In this document: piece after piece, positions 48,363-59,300 of the stretch
Layout of the letters: every line of letters begins with the position of its first letter
How positions within the stretch are numbered: the first letter of the stretch is position 1
Assembly (NCBI RefSeq): GCF_002256285.1
Contig: NZ_NKJE01000010.1
Location: 1-64,000, forward strand
From: Flavobacterium sp. BFFFF1
Lineage (GTDB): Bacteria; Bacteroidota; Bacteroidia; Flavobacteriales; Flavobacteriaceae
Direction of reading: 5' to 3'
DNA: 64,000 bases
Notes under the pieces: generated by a model
What the model saw: the letters and a program-made list of their open reading frames with translations, nothing else
Told to the model about the DNA's origin: nothing
Database searches by the model: none
Program-made: the position numbers and the translations under genes

Positions 48363-51300
48363 ATGGAACAAGTAAAGCCTTATATTCCTGTCAATAAAGT
48401 AAGAATAGTAACTGCCGCCTCCCTTTTTGACGGGCACGATGCCGCAATTAACATCATGCGCCGCATCATCCAGTCGACTGGTGTAGAAGTAATACACCTT
48501 GGGCACGACCGCAGTGTGGAGGAAGTAGTCAATACTGCCATTCAGGAAGATGCCAATGCGATTGCGATGACGTCTTACCAGGGCGGGCACAATGAGTATT
48601 TCAAATACATGTTCGACTTGTTGAAGGAGAAAGGCGCGGGCCATATCAAGATTTTTGGCGGTGGCGGCGGTGTGATTTTGCCTTCTGAGATTTCAGAGCT
48701 GCATGAATACGGTATTGAACGCATTTATTCCCCAGATGACGGGCGCTCTCTTGGGCTACAGGGGATGATCAATGACCTCGTACAGCGGTCGGATTACCCG
48801 GTAGGGGATACGCTGAATGGTGAAGTGGATCATCTTGAAGATAAGAACCCAACCGCTATTGCGCGCGTGATTTCATCGGCAGAGAACTTTCCTGAAGTAG
48901 CAAAGGCCGCACTGGATAAGATACACGAAATCAATAAAGACTCTAAAACCCCGGTACTCGGAATCACAGGTACGGGTGGCGCAGGCAAGTCGTCGCTTGT
49001 AGATGAACTCGTACGCAGGTTCCTGATTGATTTTCCAACGAAAACCATCGGATTGATTTCTGTCGATCCTTCAAAACGTAAAACAGGTGGCGCCCTGCTG
49101 GGAGACCGCATCCGCATGAACGCCATCAACAACCCGAGGGTGTATATGCGTTCATTGGCGACAAGGCAGTCTAACCTGGCCTTATCAAAATACGTTGCGG
49201 AAGCGATTGAGGTATTAAAGGCGGCGAAATACGACCTGATTATCCTTGAAACATCCGGGATTGGACAATCGGATACGGAAATCATGGACCACTCTGATGT
49301 AGCTTTGTACGTGATGACGCCTGAGTTCGGAGCGGCAACCCAATTGGAGAAGATTGATATGCTTGACTTTGCTGATCTGGTGGCCATCAATAAATTTGAT
49401 AAACGCGGGTCATTAGACGCACTGCGCGATGTTAAGAAACAGTACCAGCGGAATCACCAGCTTTGGGATGCAGATCCGGATACCCTTCCGGTTTTTGGTA
49501 CGATTGCATCGCAGTTCAACGATCCCGGTATGAATACGTTGTATAAGTCCATCATGGATAAGATTCATGAGAAAACGGATTCCGGGCTGGAATCTGATTT
49601 CCACATCACACGGGAGATGAGCGAGAAGATTTTCGTGATTCCGCCACACCGCACGCGTTATCTTTCCGAAATTGCTGAAAACAACCGCAAATACGACAAC
49701 GACGCTACGACGCAACAAAAAGTAGCACAGAAATTGTACGGAATTTACAAAACTATTGAATCGGTTTCGGGCAAAATCCCCGCCATCAACAAGGCGGGTA
49801 TCGACGACACTTCTGTGCTGAACGCGATTGATGAAGGCAGTGAAAACCGCATCTTCCTGAATTTGCTGCTGAACCAGTTTGATAAAGTCAAGATGGACCT
49901 CGATCCTTACAATTGGGAAATTATCCTAACCTGGGATGATAAGGTCAATAAATACAAAAATCCGGTGTATTCGTTCAAGGTGCGCGATAAGGAAATCAAG
50001 ATTGCGACCCATACCGAATCACTTTCGCATACGCAGATTGCCAAGGTGGCTTTACCAAAATACGAAGCCTGGGGCGATATCCTGCGTTGGTGTTTGCAGG
50101 AAAACGTACCTGGCGAGTTTCCATTTGCTTCCGGTTTATATCCATTTAAAAGAGAGGGCGAGGATCCGTCGCGTATGTTCGCAGGCGAAGGTGGTCCCGA
50201 AAGGACGAACAAGCGTTTTCATTACGTTTCTGCAGGATTGCCTGCCAAGCGTTTGTCGACCGCTTTTGACAGCGTGACTTTATACGGTAACGACCCGCAT
50301 ATCCGCCCTGATATTTACGGGAAAATTGGGAATGCCGGGGTTTCCATCTGCTGCCTGGATGATGCAAAGAAGCTGTATTCCGGTTTTGACCTGGTACATC
50401 CGCTGACATCGGTGAGTATGACCATCAACGGCCCTGCACCAATGCTGCTTGGGTTCTTTATGAATGCGGCGATTGACCAGCAGTGTGAGTTGTACATTAA
50501 GGCCAACAACCTACAAGTGGTGGTTGAGGAAAAAATCAGTGAGATTTATAAGAAAAAAGGGACACAGCGTCCGCAATACCAGGGCGAACTGCCAGAAGGG
50601 AATAATGGGCTTGGCCTGATGCTGCTCGGTGTGACCGGCGACGAAGTATTGCCTGCCGATGTATACCATGAGATTAAAACAAGAACGCTGGCACAGGTGC
50701 GTGGGACCGTCCAGGCGGATATCCTAAAAGAAGACCAGGCGCAGAATACCTGTATCTTTTCCACCGAATTTGCGCTGAGACTGATGGGTGATGTTCAGGA
50801 ATATTTTATTACGAATAACGTCCGGAATTTCTATTCGGTATCCATTTCAGGGTACCATATTGCCGAAGCTGGCGCCAATCCAATTACGCAATTGGCATTT
50901 ACATTGGCAAACGGATTTACGTATGTGGAATACTATTTAAGCCGTGGCATGAGCATCAACGATTTCGGTCCGAACCTGTCTTTCTTTTTCTCCAATGGGA
51001 TTGATCCGGAATATGCTGTCATCGGTCGTGTTGCCAGGAAGATTTGGGCAAAAGCCTTGAAGATAAAATACGGCGCCAATGAACGTGCCCAGATGCTGAA
51101 ATACCATATCCAGACTTCAGGACGTTCTTTACATGCCCAGGAAATCGACTTCAACGATATCCGTACGACGTTACAGGCTTTATATGCCATTTACGACAAC
51201 TGTAATTCACTGCATACCAATGCATATGATGAAGCCATTACAACCCCTACTGAAGAATCGGTACGCCGGGCGATGGCAATACAATTGATCATCAATAAGG

Positions 51301-51800
51301 AACTTGGTTTAGCCAAAAACGAAAACCCGATACAAGGTTCGTTCATTATTGAAGAGCTGACCGATCTTGTGGAAGACGCCGTGCTGCAGGAGTTTGACCG
51401 CATCACGGAAAGGGGCGGCGTATTGGGTGCGATGGAAACCATGTACCAACGTTCGAAAATCCAGGAAGAAAGCCTGTATTACGAAACGCTCAAACACAAT
51501 GGTGATTTCCCGATCATCGGAGTAAATACGTTCCTGAGCTCGAAGGGGTCACCGACGGTGATTCCCGCGGAAGTCATCCGTGCGACAGAAGAGGAGAAAC
51601 AGTACCAGATCACGATGCTTGAGGAATTACACAAAACACATGCCGGTAAGGAAGAAGAACAGTTAAATGCCATCCAGGAAGCGGCCATCACGAACAGAAA
51701 CATGTTTGAAAAATTGATGGAAGCTACGAAAGTGTGTTCTCTCGGACAGATTACAAGTGCTTTGTTTGAGGTAGGAGGGCAGTACCGGAGGAATATGTAA
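48363..51800 (+). CDS. icmF: Fused isobutyryl-CoA mutase (IcmF-type cobalamin enzyme)
   Basis: This 1145-residue protein fuses three parts. An N-terminal cobalamin-binding domain (about residues 10-135) has the [10 protein letters not shown] motif with the B12-ligand histidine. A MeaB-like G-protein chaperone (about 190-420) has Walker [10 protein letters not shown] and the base-recognition loop NKFDKRG. A C-terminal mutase domain (about 540-1145) includes [20 protein letters not shown] and [20 protein letters not shown]. IcmF enzymes interconvert isobutyryl-CoA and n-butyryl-CoA (or related acyl-CoAs) using adenosylcobalamin, and the G-protein protects the cofactor. Substrate range varies in the family, so methylmalonyl-CoA-like activity cannot be excluded. 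Confidence 0.93.
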   Translation: MEQVKPYIPVNKVRIVTAASLFDGHDAAINIMRRIIQSTGVEVIHLGHDRSVEEVVNTAIQEDANAIAMTSYQGGHNEYFKYMFDLLKEKGAGHIKIFGGGGGVILPSEISELHEYGIERIYSPDDGRSLGLQGMINDLVQRSDYPVGDTLNGEVDHLEDKNPTAIARVISSAENFPEVAKAALDKIHEINKDSKTPVLGITGTGGAGKSSLVDELVRRFLIDFPTKTIGLISVDPSKRKTGGALLGDRIRMNAINNPRVYMRSLATRQSNLALSKYVAEAIEVLKAAKYDLIILETSGIGQSDTEIMDHSDVALYVMTPEFGAATQLEKIDMLDFADLVAINKFDKRGSLDALRDVKKQYQRNHQLWDADPDTLPVFGTIASQFNDPGMNTLYKSIMDKIHEKTDSGLESDFHITREMSEKIFVIPPHRTRYLSEIAENNRKYDNDATTQQKVAQKLYGIYKTIESVSGKIPAINKAGIDDTSVLNAIDEGSENRIFLNLLLNQFDKVKMDLDPYNWEIILTWDDKVNKYKNPVYSFKVRDKEIKIATHTESLSHTQIAKVALPKYEAWGDILRWCLQENVPGEFPFASGLYPFKREGEDPSRMFAGEGGPERTNKRFHYVSAGLPAKRLSTAFDSVTLYGNDPHIRPDIYGKIGNAGVSICCLDDAKKLYSGFDLVHPLTSVSMTINGPAPMLLGFFMNAAIDQQCELYIKANNLQVVVEEKISEIYKKKGTQRPQYQGELPEGNNGLGLMLLGVTGDEVLPADVYHEIKTRTLAQVRGTVQADILKEDQAQNTCIFSTEFALRLMGDVQEYFITNNVRNFYSVSISGYHIAEAGANPITQLAFTLANGFTYVEYYLSRGMSINDFGPNLSFFFSNGIDPEYAVIGRVARKIWAKALKIKYGANERAQMLKYHIQTSGRSLHAQEIDFNDIRTTLQALYAIYDNCNSLHTNAYDEAITTPTEESVRRAMAIQLIINKELGLAKNENPIQGSFIIEELTDLVEDAVLQEFDRITERGGVLGAMETMYQRSKIQEESLYYETLKHNGDFPIIGVNTFLSSKGSPTVIPAEVIRATEEEKQYQITMLEELHKTHAGKEEEQLNAIQEAAITNRNMFEKLMEATKVCSLGQITSALFEVGGQYRRNM

Positions 51801-51811
51801 TCCTAGATCGC

Positions 51812-52495
51812 ATGAGAGAGATTTTATTGCTCCACGGCGCCATCGGTGCAAAGGACCAGTTCAACGATCTGGTGCAGAAACTTGAAGGCCGTTTCAAAGT
51901 ACATACGATGAATTTCAGCGGACATGGCGGCGCAGTGATGCCCGAATCGTTTTCTATTGAAGGATTTGCGCAAGACGTTGCCGAATATCTTTCAGCAATA
52001 AATCTCCAGTCGGTTGGTATATTTGGTTACAGCATGGGCGGATATGTTGCGCTGTATCTCGCAAAAGAACATCCGCAATTGGTCAATAGGATTTTTACTT
52101 TGGCGACGAAGTTCGATTGGTCGCCGGAAATCGCGTTGAAAGAAACCCGAATGCTGGATGCAGCAAAGATTGCGGACAAGGTGCCGGCTTTCGCAGCAGC
52201 ATTGGAACAAAGGCACTATCCAAACGACTGGAAACAGGTGTTGTCAGAGACAGCGAAAATGATGGTTGCAATGGGTAGTGAAAATCCTTTGTCACTGGCA
52301 GATTTCAGCGGAATCCACGTGCCCGTCCGGATTGGAATCGGGGACAGGGATGCGATGGTCACTTTGGAGGAAACGATTGCAGTATACCGGCAATTGCCGA
52401 ATGCCTCGTTGACCGTTTTTCCAGACATGGCACATCCGATTGAAAAAGTAGCTGTGAATTTGCTGGGTGACGCACTGGATTCGTTTTTTTTGTAA
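51812..52495 (+). CDS. Alpha/beta hydrolase
   Basis: The 227-residue protein opens MREILLLHGAIGAKDQFNDL, with the oxyanion-region motif LLHGAIG and the nucleophile elbow FGYSMGGYVA (Ser). A C-terminal Asp and His (GDRDAMVT, DMAHPIEKV) complete the expected triad. It lacks a signal peptide. It lies 11 bp after the icmF stop codon and is probably cotranscribed, so it may hydrolyse a CoA ester or another product of the mutase pathway; that is inference from position. Confidence 0.9.
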   Translation: MREILLLHGAIGAKDQFNDLVQKLEGRFKVHTMNFSGHGGAVMPESFSIEGFAQDVAEYLSAINLQSVGIFGYSMGGYVALYLAKEHPQLVNRIFTLATKFDWSPEIALKETRMLDAAKIADKVPAFAAALEQRHYPNDWKQVLSETAKMMVAMGSENPLSLADFSGIHVPVRIGIGDRDAMVTLEETIAVYRQLPNASLTVFPDMAHPIEKVAVNLLGDALDSFFL

Positions 52496-52566
52496 ACATT
52501 TAAAGAAATTGATTGCCAGAGATAATACGGCGTGGATTTCCGCGTTAAAATCCAAACCAACAAAAC

Positions 52567-54084
52567 ATGACCGATATTAAAAAGGGATTCAACGGGGCCT
52601 TACTGTTTGCAGTCGTATTCACACTGCTTTTCCATAACCAATACCTGGGCCTCAACTTATTAGTTATAGAATCTGCCGCCTTACTTTGGCTGGCGTTTAC
52701 CAAGCAGATCGATTTCAGGAACCGCAACCATCTTATTTTTGGAAGCGGTTTTTTTATTACGGCGCTCGCTGTCGTGTTTGTCTTCTCGGATTATGCCGTA
52801 GTGATGAACGCCTTGTCACTATTTGTGTTCACAGGCATCCTGATTTACCCAAACGCAAAATCCCTGATTACTTCGGCAAAACTGTCGTTTTTTAATATAT
52901 TTTACGCGCAAATCCGGTTCATAGACGCATTTTTTACTGCCAAAATGGGAGGTGGTAAAGTAGTAAACGTATTGTGGAAGTCCCGCATTTTTCTCATTCC
53001 GCTGGTAGTGATTGCTGTGTTTATCGGCATTTACAGAAGCTCGAATCCGGTATTTGATAAACTGGTGTCGAAAGTACTGTTCAGGGTGGGTGATTTTTTT
53101 GATCTGATTTTCTTAAATCTTGATTTCACGATGGTGTTTACATTTCTGCTGGGTTTGGCCGTCTGCAACTATTTCTTTATCAGAAATACGAACGAGCAAA
53201 CCATCAAAGACGATACCAATGCCCGTGACGAGGTGATCCGCATCAAAAGGCGTCGTCCTTTGCGTGGGCTTGCGACCGGGTTAAAGGCAGAGTTGCGGGC
53301 GGGGATATTCCTTTTATTGGCACTGAATGGAGTGTTGTTAGTCGTGAATTGTATAGATGTGTATTGGGTTTGGTTTAATTTTACCTGGGATGGAAATGTC
53401 CTCAAGCAATTTGTTCACGAAGGCACTTATTTGTTGCTGTTGTCGATTGTGAGCTCGATCCTTGTGGTTTTGTATTTCTTCCGTGGCAACCTCAATTTTT
53501 ATTCAGGCAATCAATTCATTAAGACGCTTTGCCTCATTTGGATTTTTCAGAATGCCGTATTGGCGGTTTCCGTTGGCGTCCGGAATCTGCATTACATCCA
53601 TTATTTTGCGCTCGCATATAAACGAATTGCCCTGGCAGTGTTTTTAGTATTCGTTTTGTATTGGTTATACACCGTTGCTTTGAAAGTCAGGCAAAAGAAG
53701 TCAGCATTTTACCTCGTACGCGCCAACGCTTTTGTACTGTATCTTTTGTTTATTTCCGCCTCGGTATTTAATTGGGATCAGATCATCGTCGACTATAATT
53801 TCCGGAATTACCGCGAATCCTTTGTTGACCTGGACTACAATTCTGATTTCTCTGATAAAGTACTTCCGCAGTTGGATAAACCCGAAACCGAGCTGTCAGA
53901 AATCGATAAGCTGCAGCAGACAAAGTTTCATTTTGATACCGACTTGATGTCGCCAGCCATTTACCATAACAAAATGGAGCGCCGAAAAAAAGAGTTTATT
54001 CAAAAGTGGGAATCAAAAAATATCTTGTCGTGGAATTATCCCGAATCACAAGCGTATGAAGAATTGAAGCAAAAATCACGCTAA
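52567..54084 (+). CDS. DUF4153/DUF4173-like integral membrane protein
   Basis: The 505-residue protein has about ten membrane helices in the first 400 residues and a soluble C-terminal tail (about 420-505; YNFRNYRESFVDLDYNSDFS). A basic cytosolic loop around residues 205-240 (RDEVIRIKRRRPLRGLATGL) is notable. The general pattern resembles the DUF4153/DUF4173 families, whose function is unknown. It follows the alpha/beta hydrolase by 71 bp and stands next to the convergent TamL gene. Confidence 0.75.
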   Translation: MTDIKKGFNGALLFAVVFTLLFHNQYLGLNLLVIESAALLWLAFTKQIDFRNRNHLIFGSGFFITALAVVFVFSDYAVVMNALSLFVFTGILIYPNAKSLITSAKLSFFNIFYAQIRFIDAFFTAKMGGGKVVNVLWKSRIFLIPLVVIAVFIGIYRSSNPVFDKLVSKVLFRVGDFFDLIFLNLDFTMVFTFLLGLAVCNYFFIRNTNEQTIKDDTNARDEVIRIKRRRPLRGLATGLKAELRAGIFLLLALNGVLLVVNCIDVYWVWFNFTWDGNVLKQFVHEGTYLLLLSIVSSILVVLYFFRGNLNFYSGNQFIKTLCLIWIFQNAVLAVSVGVRNLHYIHYFALAYKRIALAVFLVFVLYWLYTVALKVRQKKSAFYLVRANAFVLYLLFISASVFNWDQIIVDYNFRNYRESFVDLDYNSDFSDKVLPQLDKPETELSEIDKLQQTKFHFDTDLMSPAIYHNKMERRKKEFIQKWESKNILSWNYPESQAYEELKQKSR

Positions 54085-54094
54085 CCGATGCATT

Positions 54095-56398
54095 TTAAAA
54101 CGGGTATCCAATCGCCAGGTTAAAGATCAAATTTTCCTTGCGCCATGATCCACTTCCGAAACTGATATCATCAATGACCCATCGCTGGCCCGCCGGCAAA
54201 TAAGGTTTACGCAGTGGAAACGCAAGATCGGTTCGGAGGACCAGAAAGGATAAGTCAAATCGTAGGCCCACTCCGGTACCCACAGCAATCTCGCTAAGGA
54301 ACTTCTTAGAGAATTCGGCACCGGCTTTTTCAGGGTCTTTTTGCATCAGCCAGATGTTTCCTGCATCCATGAAAACAGCTCCTTTCACTATGCTGAAGAG
54401 TTTTGCACGGTATTCGGTATTGAATTCTAGTTTAATGTCTCCGGATTGGTCCGGGAGGAAATCGCTGCTTTCATTTTCGCCATTATAGGTTCCGGGACCC
54501 AGAGACCTTGCCCTGAATGCACGGATGCTGTTTGTACCACCAATAAAAAATTGTTTGATGTAAGGCAGCGCTGTCGAATTGCCGTAACCGTATCCCACAC
54601 CAACGATAAGTCTGCTTGCGAGTACTGTTTCACCCCCTAATTTCATATAGTGCCTGAAATCACTTTCCATTTTAATAAACTGGCTGAACGGGACCCCAAG
54701 AACTTCTTTTTCTTTCCCGGCTTTTACATCGGCGCCAAGCGCAAGGCCGGTAATAGTGCCAGCTATATCGAGGGTTCCTTTGAAATAGAACGTATGCTTT
54801 TTTGCAGTCAACATGGTGTTTGTGTAGGTGAACGCGTACGTTGGTCCAAAAATCAGCTGCTTTTCAATGACTTTCCCCAATGTAGCATTTTCGTTGACTT
54901 GTTGTTGGTAAAGATCGGTGACCAATGATGGTGCTACATAATTGATCTCTGTCACGTTTAATTGGTGTTCTTTACGCACGTTTTCTTTCCACAGGTAACC
55001 GAACGATCCCTTGAATGAATTGAGTGAATACAATTGTTCCCTTTTTTGAAATTCATAGCCCAACGTGGTTTTTGTCTTGGGTACAAAACCACTTGACGAT
55101 TGTAGTTTGAATGGGGAAATGAACCTAGGCCATGTGAGGCTTACTTCAGAGCCTATCCGATACACATTATACCCATTGTTTTGTCCGGAAATCTGCGCTT
55201 CTAAACCGCCGAAAACCGACACATTTAATAATTCCGCTCCCTTAAAAGTGTTCCGGTTGCTCCAATTGACATTGAGTTCAGTACCCGTGTAATTGGCAGA
55301 ATTCGTTTTTCCCAGTACCTCTACGCGTATCGACTTCTTCGGTAACGGCGTCAGGTAATAGTAGGCGTCGAGTGCGCTTTCATTGTCAGGTGATACCTTA
55401 AACTGGTTTTTCACAAACTTAAACGTACCCAGATTAACCAGCCGGTTTAACGACAGATTATGATTGGTTCTGTTGTAAACATCATATTTACGGAAGTACA
55501 ACGTCCGGTCGAAAATGCGTGGGTCAAAAAGCTTCTGTTTGTCGATAATTGTATAATCCTTGTACAGTACAATTCCTGACGTGTCGCCTTTTATGCTATC
55601 ACGTTGCTGGCGCCGAAGCGAATAATTTGGATAAACATAGATATTGTTGATTGTAAAGACCCTTGAACCGCGGGCAGGCATTTCTTCCTTGGCTTTTACC
55701 AACAAGTCCACCTGGTAACTTCCAACGGTACTGTCTACCTGCACTTTCAGGAAGTCGGGGCTGAAGAAATAAAATCCCTCCTCTTTCAATCGGGCGTCAA
55801 TACGGGTACGTTCTATTTTGATGGTTTCAAGGTCATATGGGTTTCCTGCCTTCAGAAGTGTTTTGTCACTTGTACGGGTGATTGCCTGTTCCAGGGCACT
55901 GGAATCCTGTGGGAAAGTGACACTTTTTATTTTATATTGTTTTCCGGGCATTACAGTATAATCGGCGGTCACGCGTTTGCCGCGGCGTGTGGAATCGACC
56001 GTTACGATGGTTTTAAAATAACCGCGGTTTTCGCTATAATTTTGCAGGATATCGGCATTGAAATTTAGGTCCACCTGACTGAACAAAACCGGCGGTTCGC
56101 CTACCTTTGTTCGCAGCCAGTGCCGGAATCCCTTTTCTTTTTTTGGCTCACCGGCCAAATTGTAAATGAGTAATTTTGGGCGTAAACCCAGAATTTTCGA
56201 ATTGGGTTTTGGGCGCAACAATGTTTTTAACTCCTTTTCGAGCGATTTACGTTCCCGGCGCGAGATAGAAGAGTCCTTCACTTTGACTGTTCCTCCGGTA
56301 TACAGCAGGTCTCCATCAGGAAGGTATTTTGTGTTGCTGCAGGAATAGGCAACGAACACCAATAAACAAAGGAAATATTTTAGGAACCGCTTTTTCAT
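54095..56398 (-). CDS. tamL: TamL: BamA/TamA-family outer-membrane lipoprotein
   Basis: The 767-residue protein has a lipobox (MKKRFLKYFLCLLVFVAYSC, Cys20), POTRA-like repeats (about residues 35-370) and a C-terminal 16-strand Omp85 beta-barrel (about 400-767) with the lid motif GGTNSIRAFRARSLGPG and the final strand NLIFNLAIGYPF. In Bacteroidota this lipoprotein form of TamA partners with TamB and helps deliver lipids or proteins to the outer membrane; it has been reported as essential in at least one species. It overlaps the tamB stop by 4 bp, so both are made from one mRNA. The lipoprotein signal is what separates TamL from classical TamA. Confidence 0.93.
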   Translation of the reverse strand: MKKRFLKYFLCLLVFVAYSCSNTKYLPDGDLLYTGGTVKVKDSSISRRERKSLEKELKTLLRPKPNSKILGLRPKLLIYNLAGEPKKEKGFRHWLRTKVGEPPVLFSQVDLNFNADILQNYSENRGYFKTIVTVDSTRRGKRVTADYTVMPGKQYKIKSVTFPQDSSALEQAITRTSDKTLLKAGNPYDLETIKIERTRIDARLKEEGFYFFSPDFLKVQVDSTVGSYQVDLLVKAKEEMPARGSRVFTINNIYVYPNYSLRRQQRDSIKGDTSGIVLYKDYTIIDKQKLFDPRIFDRTLYFRKYDVYNRTNHNLSLNRLVNLGTFKFVKNQFKVSPDNESALDAYYYLTPLPKKSIRVEVLGKTNSANYTGTELNVNWSNRNTFKGAELLNVSVFGGLEAQISGQNNGYNVYRIGSEVSLTWPRFISPFKLQSSSGFVPKTKTTLGYEFQKREQLYSLNSFKGSFGYLWKENVRKEHQLNVTEINYVAPSLVTDLYQQQVNENATLGKVIEKQLIFGPTYAFTYTNTMLTAKKHTFYFKGTLDIAGTITGLALGADVKAGKEKEVLGVPFSQFIKMESDFRHYMKLGGETVLASRLIVGVGYGYGNSTALPYIKQFFIGGTNSIRAFRARSLGPGTYNGENESSDFLPDQSGDIKLEFNTEYRAKLFSIVKGAVFMDAGNIWLMQKDPEKAGAEFSKKFLSEIAVGTGVGLRFDLSFLVLRTDLAFPLRKPYLPAGQRWVIDDISFGSGSWRKENLIFNLAIGYPF

Positions 56399-59300
56399 GG
56401 TTTTTTGGTTTCGGGATCTGACTGCTCTACTTTTTTTTCTTTTTGTCCTTCTTTGAATTCCGCTGATTTCAGGGCGTTTTCCTTGTCGCGCATTTCCTGT
56501 TCTTTTTTGCGTCGCTGGCGTTCGAGTTGTTTTTCCTCTTTTGTCCGATGAAATAACTCGCGGAATTTATCGTAATCCATCGTAATGATAAAGGCTACAC
56601 CAGTTTCAATCACCTGTCCCTGTAATGCGACCTGGTATTCGTTCTTGCGATAGGCGCGAAGCACATACCGTCCGTCTTTGGACAGCTGGTAGTCGGCAGA
56701 AAGATCGCCTGCAATGTTGTTTGCCTGTTCGTTCGCCTGTTGCGTACCTTCGACGCCGAAATTACTCCCCACACTTACTTTAAGCCGGTCGTTGAGCAAT
56801 CGTTTGGAGACTTCCACATTTAAGTCGGTTTTATTCTGGCGTTGTCCCGTAGTGTAATCTTCTGTCGATTCAAGGTCGAAATTGATATCAACGCCTTTTA
56901 TTAAATCTGAAGCCAGGTTGTTCAATTGCTGCGAAAGGATTTTACTGACACTCTGTCTCGCCAATCCTTCAGCACTTGTACCGGATTCGCTGGAAAATGG
57001 ATTTTCCCCTACAAATCGGTTTAGCAAAAGCAATGCGAAAACCTGTTTATTCAATTCGGCGGGTTCCTGACGCAGTTGTTCCAGCTTGGCCCTCGAGTTT
57101 GTCGTCACATCCGAAGAAACGCCATAATTTCCCTCCGGTAACGTGATATCGAACGTAATATCCGGTTTTAGCAGTTCGCCTTTCAATTGCAACAAAGTCT
57201 CGAATGGCAGCCGCTGCTTGTAGGTGTTTCTTACCGCTGGTGTTACAGCGCCCAACTGGTCATCGAGCAGGTCTATCGGTGCGACATTCGCTTCGTAAAC
57301 GGCGGTGATGTTGATGTCCGCTGATGTTGGTTCCCCAGTCCAAAGAATGTAACTGCCTTCCCTGATGTCAAACTTCCGTTTGATCAGATTAAATGTCATT
57401 TCATAGGAGCCTTCAGACAGTTCATAGCGGCCTGTTAAAGTTGTCTTGCCTGACTCGTCAATGCCGCCGGAAAGCCGTCCTTCGCCTTTTACTTTTACGA
57501 AATCACCGTTGCCCTTATCGATGATTAACGTGAGCTCAGCGTCTTTATCAATCTCTATATTTACCGAAACGTCGATGCCCTTAAATGGCGTTTTGTTGAT
57601 AAGGTCGCCATCGGTAATTAATTTTTCTGTCAGTTGTGGATTGTCCTGATCGATGAATTCGACTATGCCCTCGCGGTCGGCAATCGAAGGATCGGCTTGT
57701 GGCAGTACAATCGTAAGCCTGGTGTCTTCATTTACCTTAATCGTGCCATCAATAACGGGTTTGTTTAGGTCGCCTTTAATCTTTAAACGCGAATTCAGGA
57801 ACAATTTCCCATAATACAGATCGTTGTCTTTCGCTTTAGAATTGATTGCCCTGAAATTATCGGCGTTGACATTTAAGTCGAAAGCGTAATCCCTATAATT
57901 GGGAGTATCAATTTTTCCTTTGACAGCAAGTGTATTTTTTTCAGCGTCCGACAGCGAGAAATTTGTGAAGACAATGCCGTTTTCAGTAAAGTCAATGCGG
58001 TCGTTCATGAGGTTAAACGGTGAACTGAGTTTCACCACGGTGAACGCGCCGTCGTGAAATTGAAGGCCTCCTATTACATTGGGATCGTCAATGGTACCCG
58101 TAATCCTGAAATCCCCGGAGACATAGCCACTTCCTTTATCGATATTGCCGGCAGTAAATGGCTGGATACTTGCGATATTCAACCTTCTAATGTTCAGGTC
58201 CATGTTGAAACTGCTGTTGTCTGAGCGGTAAGTTCCGTCCAGGTTTACAGCATTTTCCTGTCCGGTAATCTGCATTTTTGCGCGGTATGTATTGGCCAGT
58301 TTGTTATCGACCTGCAATGCGATGTCGCCGATCGTATCTTTTTTAAACGTCAGGTTTCCGATTTTCAGGTCTGACGTAAACAACGGTTTTTTCATCAAGT
58401 CCCGTAGCGTTGCGTTGCCGTTCAGCCGTCCGCCCAACAGAAGGGAGTCTTTTTGCACCATCCGCGATAAGGTTTCGATATCAAAATCCTTAAAATTCAA
58501 GTCGATTGGGGCATTGACTGCTTTCGACTGTGATTGGATTTTTATAGCACTGCCATCATGGCTCAGTTCGAACTGATCAGCATAAATTCCTTTGCTGCCA
58601 AAACGCACCACATTGTTGTCGGCAATCAGCCACGGATCGTAGTTTAAAAGTAAATTCTCAGGAATCAAATGCAGTTCTGTATCACCGTCAATTGCTTTAA
58701 GCGTTCCGGCTACGATATAGTGGTCTTTGTTTTTTGCATCCTTCAACTGCAGTCGGTACGTCAACAGGTTGTTTTCAATCCTTCCGGAGATGTTTGTGTA
58801 GGGCAGTCGCAATTGGTCGCTTTGGACTTCATCAATAATAGCACTATAAACGAGCGCGTTGTCCTCTTTTTTGATATCGATTACAGCGTTTGAAATGGTA
58901 TTGGCTCCATACACCAGTCTCGGAATTGAAGCGTTTACCGCAATGGTATCGTTCACGCTGTTGTAGCGGCCAGTGATGCTGATCGGCTCAATTCTGGTGA
59001 TTTGCGGTACCAGTTTCATGATTACAGGGTCGTTGATTACATTGACCTTAAAAGAAAATTGCTGCGGACCCGTAACGGTTTTCCTGACGCTGGGGTTTGT
59101 ATCGTAGTATTTTGCGATGGAATTCGAAAGTGCCGCCCCGATTTTTGTCAATTGGTACTTCCCATCAATATCGGCTTTAAGGAATTGGGAGCGCAGCTGA
59201 AGCGTATTTTTTGCTGCAGTCGAAACTGCGACCACATTGACAGAATCCAGCTGGAATTGTTCTTTTTCGTTAGCAATGGCAAAATGGTAAGCACTAATTT

